A stretch of DNA of 64,000 nt from contig OY987273.1 of assembly GCA_963920665.1 (NCBI GenBank), forward strand, positions 14,448,501-14,512,500, given 5' to 3'. The position numbers were made by a program, and so were the translations under genes. This document shows positions 36,285 through 48,639 of the stretch, in pieces. The notes beneath the pieces were generated by a model. That model was not told where the DNA came from and searched no databases. It saw only the letters and a program-made list of their open reading frames with translations. This DNA comes from Straminergon stramineum. Lineage: Eukaryota > Streptophyta > Bryopsida > Hypnales > Calliergonaceae. Positions within the stretch are counted from its first letter, which is position 1, and each line of letters starts with the position of its first letter.

Positions 36285-39200
36285 CTAAGTCGTAGTGCAT
36301 TCGGTTGTAGATTCGGAAGACTTGGACGAATCTGAAGACTCTCTACCCTCTGATGCAGACCCATCTATGAACTGTAAGACATTTAGAGTGTATGTGTCTT
36401 TATGGCGTTTTGTTTTGGAGCAACCAAAATCCACAAAGGTTGTTGCCATCTGGTTGGCATAGACTGGAAGCTCGTATGTTTTCTCTGGACTACATAGAGG
36501 ACTCTATTTCTTCATCATTGGGTTTGGTGACATCAATCTTCGATGACTGCAAACAAAAATGTCACCATGTTAGAGTTTTGAAAGGTAGAAAGCATCATGC
36601 ACGAAGAGAATTAAAAAAGTGCCTACTTACTTACTCAATTTTCCCTTCCGAATGAATTTGCGAGGCACCATGGGCATGGCATCCGGATCCTGCGAAATTG
36701 CAACTGTTGGAGGCAGTGGCGTCACTTCCTTAGCAGTAGTGGACTTCCGCATGGGTTTGAGGATGGCTTCGAAGATGTCCTTGTTCTCCTCCAAGGCCAC
36801 AATGTGGCGGCCTCTGCCATGACAAGCGACAATGGATGCACCTTTAGGCACGGAAATTTAAAAATATATTATGAGAGATTGAAATTGTAGTTTAGTTACA
36901 ATTGGGAGGTAGAGTAGTATAATTGAATATTGACTTGTGGATGCAGTGCAGTCAAGAATCAGATCTCCTGGAACGCTGGTAGCTTCAAGGAGGATTTGAA
37001 AGAACCGTGGATCTTTTTCGCGAGCCCCATGCCTAGACTTCCCGTCATCCATAGCCATGTCATGTGGATGGGTGTAGTTCATCACCATGTCATCCCATGC
37101 GATGTCGACACCAGCCTTCACCATCGTGATAGTGCGCTTGAAAGAGAAATTGGATTTCCCTTTCATACCCAAGTCCTTCACCACCAAGGTGATTCCAAAT
37201 TTTTGTGTTTGTACAATCATCCAAAATAGGTGTACAATCATGTACAATGCGATGAAAGTAATGGAAGTGAAATTGCTATTTGGAATTGCAGAAATGGAAT
37301 GTAGTTTACCGTCTTGGTTTTGTCAATGACCGAGGTCAAGTGCATGCGATTCATCCCCATCCACTCCTTCTTCACCATGTCATACATTTTACACAACCCA
37401 GGCCTGCAATATTCGACTTTGCTTTGGCACTCCATGAATGGAAGACTATGATGCAGCCGTGGTCTTGGAGATGATTGGAAGCAAAGATGAACGCCGATTG
37501 TAGAGCTTCATCTCCCACGTCCTTGTTCCATTCTGGCACCTCATGTGGCGGAGAAGACAGCCCAGGCACGAGCAAGTTCTCTAGGTAGTTAAAGAACATG
37601 ACATCCACCCCTAGCCTAGCTTTAGGGACACTATGGAACATGGATGGTTTCCCCGCCAACACCTGCCAAGGAATAGTGCAACCTATAGTGACGATAAATG
37701 AACTCAAAGTACAACCATTTGAATGAGAACTTATGACCGTATTTTCAAATCCCAAGAGACATGCATACCTTGTTCAAGAAGTCCACGACTTCTTTGTACC
37801 ATGTCTTTGTCTTGGACTCCATGTCATCCACGGGGTCGTCAATGGAGATGTTGAGAATTAGAGTCTGAGACGTGTCCAACTCGTCGTCATTGAGAATGAT
37901 TGCCTTTGTCACATGAGTGATGACCTCCTCTGTGAGTTGTGAGAGGGTGGCCTTCCTCTTCACTCCACTTTGCGATCCGACTTGTAGCTCGGAGCCTTGA
38001 TCCATTGTGGAGGATGCTGGAATTTGGCCATCACCCGAGGCCTTCTTCTTCCCTTTGGCCTTGGCCTTCTCTTCTTTCTCCATCTCCTTCTCCTTCTCCT
38101 TCTCCGCCATCTTCCCAAGTCTCTCCGCTTCCTTCTTCTCCTTGGCGGTGAGAAGGACTTGAAAACGGGCCTCTTTTTTTCGGTCATTGGCTTCCCTCCT
38201 TGCAATGGCCTTCCTCTTTTGCCTGTCCGTCATTCCTGCGAACTCGTCCACATTCAAGTCTATGGCCCCTTTGCCATCCAATGATGCTCGCAGTTGCACC
38301 TCAGATGGATGAGTGAATGCCGGTGCATAGTCCAAGTACCATGCTCCTCCACTAAGGTGAGCTGTGGTAAACATGCGTAGTTGGTTTGTTGAGAACATGT
38401 AGTCCCCTGAGCTACGGTCCAACCATGACGCTAGGAAGGGAGGCAAGTCTTTCCTTTCGATGGCACCCTTCGCTTCGAGCTCATACTTGAAATAGCTATG
38501 GAAAGAAGAATCAATCATTCTAGGCAATTAGAGACATGACTACAATAATGTCTACGAGCTTAACACATGTTTGAGTTTCACAACCATCCACATTCCATCA
38601 CATTCAATGTGACAGAAGGGTTTGTTCTCAAGGGTTTTAGCATGTACACATCATAATTTGAAGAAATAAGTTGTTGCCAAACCAATTCCAATCTGATAGG
38701 TCTAAAAACATACCGGTAGAGAACCCTCCTAACCACCAAGTTGGACCCCTCAGAATTCGTAAAGGAATCCCCCTTCTTGAAATAATTTCCTCCTTTCAGG
38801 TACGAATGGAATCCTTGGTCCCAAATCTTCCTCCTCCATCCTTCGATGTACTCTTGCAAGGTTTCCGGTTGGAGCGGGACCTTCATGTCGATCTTGATGT
38901 TGTCTTGTTTGATGACCGCCTCGAAGTACTCCACTGCGGCATCTTCGAGCTACACGAATTGATGATCCCAATAAATAGTTTCAGTCCACCGTGACGAATA
39001 AAGAGACATTACAAATTGACACATGTTATAATTGATTGTCATAACGAAACCGTGGAAATCAACAAATGAAGTTGGTTAAGGCACTTACCCCTACAAACCA
39101 GACACACTTGTTCAAGAAAAGGCCAAGGTGTGTTTGGGAGACTGGCCTGGCTGGGAACTTCCTCGCATCACGAGATGGGATGGAAGAGTTCCACCATTGC

Positions 39201-41371
39201 AAGAACTTCACCTTGTGCTCTGCCGTAGTGTTGCACATGGCCACCATTTGCAATTTTTCCAGTGTCATCTCTAGCACCTCGTTGGAGCTCCAATGCCTCT
39301 CCACCTGCATTACCACAAATGAATTGAGTCATGTTTATACAGGCAGATCCGAACCTAGATACTTTATTGGCATGATTTCATGAACATGAGGACTCACCTC
39401 TTCAAGGAAGCCCGCCCCGTGAGTGGGATTGGCCACTGTGAGGAACTTGATCATTTTCACGTATAGCTTCATGTTTTTTTCCTTGGCCCCTACCCTCATG
39501 GCATGAGCTACTCCTTCAGCACTCTTTTCATCAGTCGGTGTTGTCTCGTGGTATCTTCGAAGCGCCGCATCTGCTACCTGTGCAATCTCTTGCTGTGGAG
39601 TCCCAAGAGTATATTGAGAGGAAATTGGATGGGCAAGAAGCACAAGAACACCAAAGAAGATTCCAATTGAGTACTTCACATATATAGAGAATGTGTATCT
39701 CACCTTGAAGACGAATGAGGTGAAGACCTCAGCCAGCATGGAGTACCATGTCTTCCTTGATGGCATTGCCACACATTTTTTCTTCTCTGATGGCCTGTGC
39801 ATGTCATTGAACCTTTCCATTGGTAGCAAGCCGTACTTTTGCACCCGGTACAGAGTATGTACTAGGTTCGTCTTCACATGGGAGTCCTCTATGGATCTGC
39901 ATAGTGGTCAAAAGTTCATGCTTTGAGTACATCATTTTGCAAGTGTACCAAAACATGAGATTCAGGTTTGAAACTCAGAATGAAATGATAGTGGGATTAG
40001 TGATCTCACTCGTTGATGTCATGCATGACCTGCATGACAATCTCAATTTTATCTTTGGTGTCCAAAATAATGCTGTCCACCGCAAAGTGCCAACTGGAAT
40101 TGGTGGAATACATTCTGGAGATGACATTCATCTAGGCCAAGCGTCAATGGTTTCCGTCGCACACAAAGAACTTCAAGTTCTTGAGGAATTTCAGTGTGGG
40201 TTGTGAGTCCACATACTCCTCAAATGTAGCATTCTTTTCCTTCCAGAGAGGGTCCCATTCATCCATCTCTGGTATTGTGAATTGTGACGTCTTGCCCGCC
40301 TCATTCGTAGTGGAAACGTAGAAGACTGCTGCCCCATCACGGTATCCACATGCAAACTCTTGCTCAAGAAATTGCACGTCACATGAGAGAGTCGGCCACA
40401 CCATTGGCATAGCGACAAGCCAACAAAGAAGAATTAGAAATCGGAACATGTGTTCCGACTTCATCCTCAACACATTGATGGTGGAGACGGAGTCTACTTT
40501 CTGCACCCTCCGTAGGTCATCCTCCAACAAGTCTTTCTCCTCTTCGTCTAGCATATCCTCCTCCATTGGGTGTCCTTCTTCCTCTACTCCGATTTTACGT
40601 TGGGTAGTGTCATCGATCCTTGGTGTCTCCACAATTCTATCATCTTGAGTTACATTCAGAGGCGACACATCCATCTGCCAAGGCAACCACGAAAGAGGAT
40701 GACCAAATAGGCATGGATAGGAATAAATGCACATGAGATATACGAAAGCCAAACTCCACGGCAATGGACCCAATGCATCACTTGTACGACCAATTGAAAC
40801 AACACTTGTAATAAAATTTCGAAAGATGTTCAAAATATGGTTTCCTCTAAGGTCACACCTAGCATACACCATAATTTGTAATTATAAATGACATCAAGTC
40901 CGGTCAACCCTCAAGAATCTCAACATCACTCTCTGAATCCAAGCTCAAAAGAATGATGACCTCTCCATGCCTACCCACACTATTGGTACAATCACATTCC
41001 TCAAACAAGGGACTAACGATGGACATGGACGTTTGTGGCTCTGAGCTATATTCGGTATCAAAACTCTCAGAGGAAAACTCCGGCTGCATGCGTTTGCGAG
41101 TGTAACCTGTAATGAGGTGACCCGGCCAATTGGTATTCCGACTAAGCTTCGAGTCTTGAGAAGCCCTAGGTGGAAGAGAAGCACCATTCATATTATTTTG
41201 AGCCCTTACCAAGTCCTCCTCCTCGCCCCCTTCGTCTTCAGAGTCACTTGATACATCGATGTCTTCATCCGAAGGAGTTTTTGGCTCGGATTGCTCTCCA
41301 ACGTCTTCCTCTGTGCAAGGCGTCACTAACTCCATCAGGCCTGATGCTAATCCGCTAGGTCCTTCGAAAAC
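36285..41371 (-). pseudogene. ParB-like plus N4/N6 DNA-methyltransferase-like gene, copy B (spliced, decayed)
   Basis: Exons read from high to low: 41371-~40908 (acidic), 40674-40010, 39896-39704, 39592-39398, 39304-39089, 38949-38714, 38495-37769, 37662-37310, ~37220-36935, 36841-~36631, 36546-36285. Most introns are about 105-220 bp, GT/AG, and restore the frame. Exon 2 carries FFVCDGNH-RLA-MNVI, a ParB-type DGNHR motif. The 727-nt exon is Lys/Glu-rich coiled coil. The last exons resemble a beta-class methyltransferase: GVDVMFF (strand before the catalytic loop), GCIIVFHS, then VPGDLILDCTASTSASIVAC-GRGRHIVALEE as motif I. A catalytic DPPY-like motif is missing and motif I glycines are serines. 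Defects include TGA at 40146 and TAG at 40134 within the ParB motif, a frameshift near 37405-37415, and a doubtful acceptor near 37220. Confidence 0.6.
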
Positions 41372-41417
41372 CTGAAATCAAGAAGATGTAAAATGAGAGA
41401 ACCTACCCAGAAGTCGG

Positions 41418-42215
41418 ATTCGACTGAAGCTTTGGGCGTATCTACTCCACCCCCTGAAAGTGGGACCTCAAACTTATTGGGATTGAATTTTCAACAACAG
41501 GGAGAGAAACGAATCGAGAATTCAAAGGCAGGCAACTAGCTCGCGCGGCCAGGGGTTGGACCTCTTCTTACAGAGGCAAGAGTCCCGCGCGTCGAGGGGC
41601 TGGACTTCTTCTTACAAAGGTGAGAGTCTCGCAATCTTTAGAAACGGAATCGGGACATAGGGTGAGCCCACAACGAGGGCACCCGTGGCCAGGGGCTGGA
41701 CCTCATCCCACACGGCATTCTTTTGAAACCAAATCATGACACTAGCAAAGCCCACAGCGAGGGTACCGCGAGGCCATCACCTCCACCGTGGCCCTGCTCA
41801 CCGCAAGCCCACAGCAACAAATCCAAATCCATAGGGACCCATTTGTGGGGGGTGGAGCTTGCACCTGCCAAGGTCAAGTCAAATTCGACTGAAGCTTTGG
41901 GCATGTCTACTCCACCCCCCAAAAGTGGGACCTCAAACTTATTGGGATTGAATTTTCAACAACAAGGAGAGATAAGAATCGAGAATTCAAAGGCAAGCGA
42001 CTAGCTCGCGCGGTGAGGGGCTGGACTTCTTCTCACAGAGGTGACAGTCCCGCATTCTTTAGAAACGGAATCGGGACATAGGGTGAGCCCACAGCGAGGG
42101 CACCCGTGGCCAGGGGCTGGACCTCATTCCACATGGCATTTTTTTAAAACCGAATCATGACATTGGCAAAGCCCACAGCAAGGGCACCGCGAGGCCATCA
42201 CCTCCACCGCGGCCC
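41418..42215. repeat. Tandem duplication, period about 465 bp, G/C-rich
   Basis: ATTCGACTGAAGCTTTGGGC starts at 41418 (one-base variant) and again at 41883, followed by about 340 bp of closely similar sequence in each unit (GTGGGACCTCAAACTTATTG, GGGACATAGGGTGAGCCCA, CACCCGTGGCCAGGGGCTGG). Inside each unit the phrase GAGGGGCTGGACTTCTTCT also recurs. It lies between the divergent genes. Confidence 0.8.
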
Positions 42216-43400
42216 CTCTCAGCGCTCATCGCAAGCCCGCATTAGCGAACCCAAATCCACGGGGTCTCGTTTTTTGCTTTGAATTCAGAATTCTACAGCG
42301 AAGGTTTCAAATTCAATTTCGTGCTTAGGGAATGGGCATGAATTCGAGCCTTTGATTGGCCGCCGGGCTTGCGTGTCCATATTGTTCGTGTCGCTTCCAC
42401 GTCCTTCACGTCATCTTTTGCGTGGCTTCGTATTGCTCGCTTCCCAAGCACGCTCTCCTCCCTCTGCACTCGTGTCATGGCGGCGCACCATGAGAATTTG
42501 GCAACAACTCACACAGTCCTCCAGATTTGGAATTCGGAATTTTGAGAGGGGGAGGGCAGCCGCGCCCAAGAGGTGGTGCTCAGCGATGTGGAGGGGATGG
42601 AGAGCATCGAGCGGGAAGAGGACGAGGTGGCAGGACCCCGAAATTAGCAATAGGATGGTTGGGCGGCGGCCCAAGCCATGGCCTACATCAGCGTGCCTAC
42701 CCCAGCGAGGGGATACAGTGCAAGTGGAGGGGAAGGCGGGGAGGGTCGGCCGATCCTCTCTCCTTTTTTTTAATTTCCATCTCTCTCCACCACATCCCTC
42801 ACTAGATTTACCACGGTCATGAACTTCTCAAAAAGTCGACCTCACCGACAATGTGATTGAGGAAATGTCGCCATGCACACGGTGGTCGTAACTACGCTGT
42901 TACCCACGGGGCTTTACCTAGGCTTCGCCGTGCTTGGACTAGAAAAAGGACGACATTTTTAATTTGCGCAACCCATGCATGTTAAAGGTCTATGATGTTT
43001 CTATCTTCGTAAATTCTACAAAGTAATCCTACCTGTTGATCTTTAGTCCTTAATTCCACGACCCTTATTCCTATATTTTTTATATGCCAAATTTCTCAGA
43101 CGAAGAGCATGATTCATAACCATAAAAACGGCCCGCTACTTCTGTATAGTGAGAGTCTACATTTCTTCCCAATAGCCCTCCTCTCGTGACGGAGACTAAT
43201 CACTTGATTCTCTCAAGGGATCCACGGTTCACCCCAGATTGTGTTTTATGGGTAATTGAGTACCCCTACGAGATCTCGGGTTTTCCTAATTGTTCAATTT
43301 TTCGAACACATTGGACACATTGATTTATGGAATCATATACCTCCCTTGCTCAAGAGAAAACGGAGAATGTCAATTGGGTCTAGAATAATGAAATAGCAAA
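42216..43400. promoter_or_regulatory. G/C-rich region between divergent element genes
   Basis: The G/C-rich core (about 42330-42760) contrasts with AT-rich surroundings. Long ORFs on both strands (for example 42352-42822) lack any domain and look compositional. Its position between a minus-strand gene (ending its 5' side near 41.4 or 43.8 kb) and a plus-strand gene (from 44.3 kb) makes a shared promoter/leader region plausible, but no specific site was identified. Confidence 0.3.
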
Positions 43401-43402
43401 AA

Positions 43403-43760
43403 TGGAATTAGTACTCATAGTGGCTTCGGAGTTGTCTTCTTCTTGCTTCCAGTTGACACTTGATTCCTCTAGCATAGGCTGACTTCCAACAATGTTTTTT
43501 GGTGCAGGGCCATCCTCTCCACTACTTCTTCCACCAACAAAGCGAAGGGACTTCCTCGGCTCTCCAAGTGTAGACTAAGAAGTCCTAGACACTACCTTCT
43601 TCTTGTTCATCCTGGACTTCTTCAGAGCCTTGGAGGATGAGAAATAAAAACTTCGACACCTCTTTCTACTCCTCACGTCAATCAACGCAGGCTCCACTCT
43701 CTGGGTGTTTACAAGCATGGGGTGAATGAAGTTGACATAAGGCCTCCCTCTCCTCTACAC
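43403..43760 (-). CDS. Possible 5' exon of the copy-B ParB/methyltransferase-like gene
   Basis: On the minus strand this reads GRPYVNFIHPML, then DVRSRKRCRS, then a basic KKSRMNKKK cluster that could be a nuclear localisation signal, one in-frame stop, and RKSLRFVGGRSSGEDG. It ends near a donor-like GTACT. The next inferred exon begins after a good acceptor (TTGATTTCAG before 41371) without its own obvious start, so an upstream exon is expected. Direct evidence that these belong together is lacking. Confidence 0.35.
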
Positions 43761-44339
43761 AAGGTACGTGAAACAAACAAACAAAAACTGGAGTAAGCAT
43801 GATGTCACAATAGACTTATCAAATAGTCCAAGGTCTTCTACAGTTTTCCCTAGGCATGGGACATTAGGATGTGAATTCCATTAAATAATTTCTTCCCCGT
43901 TGCCATCGAGGACATTAACTCCACTTCATGGTATACCTTTGAATGCGCTGGGAAAGGGCAATTAAGTGAAACTAGAGGTTTTAAGAACGCACACCAAAAT
44001 TAACTTTGCCCAACTTCCAAAGTCAAGGAGCGGCAGCTCTAGCATGTTTTGAGAAGACTGTCGAAATTCAATGCTCAGGCCATTTCAATGCTTCCACACT
44101 CCCCAACACGTAACAAATGAAACTTGAGATGGCGGTGCACAAATTACAATTTCCTATGGTGGTTGATTCTCTTGCTCTATTAAGGAGAAAATTAACACAC
44201 TTACTGCAATTTACTAATTGCTCACCTAAATTTAATTTTCTTGAAAATAGAATATACATAAGGCCACAAAAATTAGGTTGCCTTCACTGTTTGCAAAGTT
44301 GCGGTCCCTTGAGAATTCCAACCACTTCCTAATCCTGCT
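43761..44339. other. No recognised gene
   Basis: AT-rich. Short overlapping ORFs only (44068-44259 minus, 44117-44332 plus), no motif. Confidence 0.5.
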
Positions 44340-46500
44340 TTGTGAGGATGGCTTGTGTTCGAGTGCATGGTTAAGATGTTCCACTGGTGTTTCCTATAGA
44401 CGAGGGAGAATCTGCCAAAGTCATGAGTCACCTCCTACACGTTCGCTTTCGATTTGTAGAGTCCTCCATCTACATTGAAGAGGAAAAGTTGTCCTAGTCA
44501 AGTGAATTGGTGCAATCCATTTCGGTTGTCAAGAGTCTAGATGGAGATGGCCATTGCTGGTATCTTGCTCCCGAGAACTATAGGGCTTATGGTCTTCTGC
44601 TCTCCATGCTTGGGGTTTCAACGGAAATTTGGAGTCAACAGTCGGATAACTCCACAGTCAACATGCCGTATGTTGCCCGCAAGGTATCACCCAGTCCACC
44701 TCGTATAGTCTTCCCAGTGCTACCCAACAATAAAATTCTACAGTCAGTCAAGGTAGAGAAACTAGAATCCATCATAGAATTGTCGAGTGAATTGGAAGGG
44801 GAGTCACCTAATGTGATGCTTGAAAAGAAACAACGCCCAGTCCCTTTTGATTCGAGGGAAGAGGCTTCTATACACTCAGAACCAAACACCCCCTCCAATA
44901 GTCCAACCCCATCTCTATTGTCACATCCTCCAGTGCCCCCATTTGTAACTCACCAAGTCAGTATAATGGAGTGCTTGAAGAGACTAGCGATTGTGCGCCA
45001 TTCTCGGAATGAACTGTCCAACATGGATGTTGACGCCGTGAAACACCATCGTGTGCAATACTTGCCCACACATTTCAATGGTGACGTCATCTTCGAATTG
45101 CCTCCATGTTGATCTGCGTCCTCTTCCTCGGCGGCCAAGAACCTCGAGGGAATGGACAAGCGGTACGACAAACACCCGTGGTGTAAGCTGATGACCACGA
45201 ACATTCACAACTCCGACAACCTCAAGTTCCGTAAGTCATACTGCGCTGGACACCTTGCTTGTCAAAATCCTGATTGTGATTATGTAAAAAGGGCTTCCAA
45301 AATGAATGAAACGGAGTGGACCAGTTTCACAATCTATCCTTTCACTAAAGGAGGGAGTCCTCCCAATGATTGTACTCTAGTATGCAAAGTTTGCAAGAGC
45401 ACACCCTTGTGCTTGAATACATGTGATGCTAGAATATACTACTATATTGCGATAATGAAAAAATGACTAGGGCCGCTATACACTTCAGAGATCATACGCA
45501 CCTTGTAGTGAAGGGTGTATACAGAGACTCCGCAAAGAAAATCTCGGGACTCATTGCAGAGCAGGTGGCCAAAACGCCCATGGCCACCAACTCAGCAATT
45601 GCGCTCTCTGCCAGCAAAGAGTTCCTCACGAACTATTTGTTTCACAATGGAGAGGGGGAGAAAGAGATGTTGAAGGGAGAGGAACTAGAGGAGGTCATGG
45701 ATCAATTCCAATATCTTAGCAATCCGAACATTGGGAATGTCATATCATCGTTTCGCTCCAACACCAAGGGAGGGGTCATCGACAACATCATGACAATGAA
45801 GAAAGAGTCAAAGTTCGAGTTCATACATGATAGTGTCTCCCCAAGATAGGGAAGGGAGAAGGTGTACCTCTTCAAAATGCTCACAGAAGGACCCGGAAGT
45901 GGAGTGGACCTCGTCAAACGAATGCAACCAGGAGGGGATTTACAAAATGCATGGATAATGTTTGACCACATCAGATGCGTCAATGAGTGGAGTACTATGG
46001 CATGCCATGTGTACAATGCAGAGTACAAAAAAGTCATGATCGTGGCCACCTACGATATGCAATCAGAGAACACAGAGATCCAAGTTCAGTTCTGGAGATC
46101 TCTAAACATAGTCATGGCAAGACATAGAGTGGAACACACTAACTTCAAAGGATTCATGGCAGATAACGCATTGGCCAATTGGAATGCGGCACGGATTGTC
46201 TATGGAAGTGGGTCACCTAATGAGAAAATGGAGAATTGCGAGAAGACGTGTTTGCTACATTGGAGTAGTTCACTCCACAAGCATACCCAGAAGCACATCA
46301 AAGAAGCATTCCAACAACAACACATAACCCTCTGCAAACAATACAAAGAATCCGAGACTGTCGAAGAAGCATAGATGCGGTACCTCACAATTTGATCCTG
46401 GTGGTTGTCATCAGGTGCTGCAAGTGAAGAAGATCTTCATCATTTGGACCATTGGCTACCCTTCTGGCATTTTCGATACCTATAGTGGGGAGGCTTCATG
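44340..46500 (+). pseudogene. MULE-like transposase, N-terminal and catalytic part (decayed)
   Basis: The frame from about 44340 to 45466 is open apart from TAG near 44495 and TGA at 45110-45112. It contains a Pro/Ser-rich linker and then FRKSYCAGHLACQNPDCDY, a Cys-rich GCM1/WRKY-type DNA-binding motif common at MULE N-termini. A frameshift at 45463-45466 leads to 45463-45846 (MTRAAIHFRDHTH...), a TAG at 45847, and 45862-46374 with YKKVMIVATYDMQSENTE, FKGFMADNALANWNAARIV and CLLHWSSSLHKH, the region holding the likely catalytic acidic residues. The match to a transposase family of non-seed plants is from memory. It continues to about 46500 with further stops (SWWLSSGAASEEDLHH). At least four lesions make it non-functional. 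Confidence 0.65.
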
Positions 46501-47040
46501 ACTATAGTAAGTGACCTCCTAAGTTGATTTTGGAGTATCCATCCTCCTGTATTCAAAGCAGTTGTTGAAAAATAGAGGTGTACCCTCCAAACTTAGAGGC
46601 ATGTACATGGCGACTTTGATTGAAAATATTCTAGTAGGAATTACTTTAAACTTTTACGAAATTATTGATGAGTATATGAGGGGGGCCCCAAATGAGCGGT
46701 TCAAGGATAGGGACCCTAGACCTTAGTCGAATCCGACTGAAGGTTCTGGTCTCCCAAATGTTACTCTTTTTTTAAGGACTCCCACTCATGAGGGAGCTCT
46801 TGGACCCCCTCTTGAGAATCTCATGTCAGTCTTTTTCCTCCTTAGTAGACATCTCGTGTAATGCTCATTCGTAGAGAAAAAATCTCTTTTGTATTTTTAC
46901 ATTCACGAACATCTTGCTCTCTAAGCAAATGAGGTTCATACATTTGCAATGAGTCCAGGACGATCACATGGGCTATTAAACCTCGAATATGAAATTGGAT
47001 GTCCTCACTCATGTGTTATGGATGTATGGATTTGTAGAAA
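46501..47040 (+). other. Gap between transposase halves
   Basis: Stop-rich sequence without coding character: a former intron or a small insertion. No clear GT/AG pair chosen. Confidence 0.4.
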
Positions 47041-48426
47041 TTGAATTTGGAAGAGATGATTGACTTACCTTTTTGCAATTTGTCCGAAACGGTTCACAAC
47101 AAATGGCTTCAAATGTTGGGAAAGCGAGTAAACAACCTCTTCGACGCAACTTGCGATGACAGCATTCGTGCATGGATGCAAATGACCAACTACCGGGCAT
47201 ACCTCAGAGGACATGCATCTGGATCGGGGCCGTCCAGAGGGGAGCTCAAACTCAGAGCTGTGAGACGAAGTGGATGTCCCAAGAAAATCGCAGAAGTGTT
47301 GAACACGTTGCCTGGAGTTGAGGGGGTGGGAACAAGAATACCACACTTAGAAGGAGAAGAAATCTTTGGGAGCACGAAGAAGAAGTTGGACATACCCATT
47401 GGTGATGCCGGAGATTCACATAGACCCGACAAAGTGAACTTCTCTCAACCGCGTGTGAGAACTAGGTCCATAATGGCTTCTCTTCAATCTTTGGAGGGCC
47501 CAAGTGAACAACCTCAAATCCAGAATCCTAAACATGTCACTACAGCATTTGAAAGTGACTATGACACCTCCAAGTGGCACATTGCTAGGATCAGCCACAA
47601 GTCCAATGCAAAATGCCATGCTCAACAATGGACCACCAACATCAGGTGTGCCTCAAAAATCGCAAGGGGAAGGAAGGGAACACCAGCTCCAACCTATCGG
47701 GGCAAAAAAGAAGATTATAGGAGCAAACAGGAGGTGGTGGTCGACTTTTGGTTCTATTGGGATGACATTGAACGATGTGTGAAGGGTACGAAAAGGAAGT
47801 GGGTCATTGACTGGCCTGAGGTACGAGAGGTGTGGCCCGTTCTCAATGGGACCAACCTCAATAGGGAGGAGACTCTACTCTTGCAGGATGTAGGCTTCTA
47901 CCTTCAGGAAAGGCTGACATTGTCCCCACGGCGACTCTTCACCATGTCGAAAGTTTTCCAAACTGTCTCATACGACCAACCAACGCCCAAGAACCCGGAT
48001 GCATATCCAACGGTTAGGAACAATTGAACCATTCGAAGGATAGCCAATGCACCAACTATGGAACAATGCAACAAGTGGGAAAGTGCAGCAAATGTTAAAG
48101 GACAAATAGTAGGAGTCACCTTGCTCCCCTTTCTAGGCCTTGGTGCAATAGTGGCGCTTGAGAAAGGGATAGACCCTAACAAAAACATCTATCGAATTAC
48201 AGTGGGTATGTTCCCCACGTGCACATGCCCAAACTTTGTGAATATGGTTGTTTCAGCTATTGGAGGTCGACAACAATACGTGAATTGCAAACACCTATAC
48301 TATTTGTATAGGTACTTCTGCAAGATGGACATCCATGAAGAGAAGTTCATGCATGCACCTAGTTATAGCTTCAATGAACTGAAGGTGCTCCTAGTTCGAG
48401 CAGGAATCATTACAGTTCCAAAATAG
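47041..48426 (+). pseudogene. MULE-like transposase C-terminal part with SWIM zinc finger
   Basis: One frame across 1386 bp with a single TGA at 48025-48027; the 339-codon offset to the next ATG (48058) is in frame. N-terminal part: PFCNLSETVHNKWLQ and RAWMQMTNYRAYLRG, consistent with the helical region after a transposase core. The middle is basic and Pro-rich with SDYDTSKWHIARI and RLFTMSKVFQT. The C-terminus has TCTCPNF and VNCKHLYYLY about 25 residues apart, a SWIM C-x-C...C-x-H zinc finger, then HAPSYSFNELKVLL. This is the longest ORF here. The copy at 7340-7678 matches only its C-terminal 100 residues. Confidence 0.7.
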
Positions 48427-48639
48427 ACATGTCTACATTTATCCATGTACTTCAATTTCATAGTATTCATTTGCATATATTGCGATTGAAATCATTTGCA
48501 GTATACAGAGGGAAAATGTTAATTCATTTCTTATTTATAGAAGCATGTTTCATAAGTGAAGTGCGTTGTTGCCAATTCATAGAAATGACTATATTTCCAA
48601 GTCTTTTTCCTAGTTTCAAAACGTCTTCATAGTCTTTTT

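Noticed and set aside
40210..40440. Hydrophobic stretch FLILLCWLVAMPMVW suggesting a membrane segment in the ParB-like gene
   Set aside because: It probably translates part of an intron or decayed sequence, since neighbouring exons encode nuclear-type acidic and DNA-enzyme-like segments.
42352..42822. 156-residue Arg/Pro-rich plus-strand ORF
   Set aside because: Overlapping long ORFs exist in several frames of this G/C-rich block and none has a domain.
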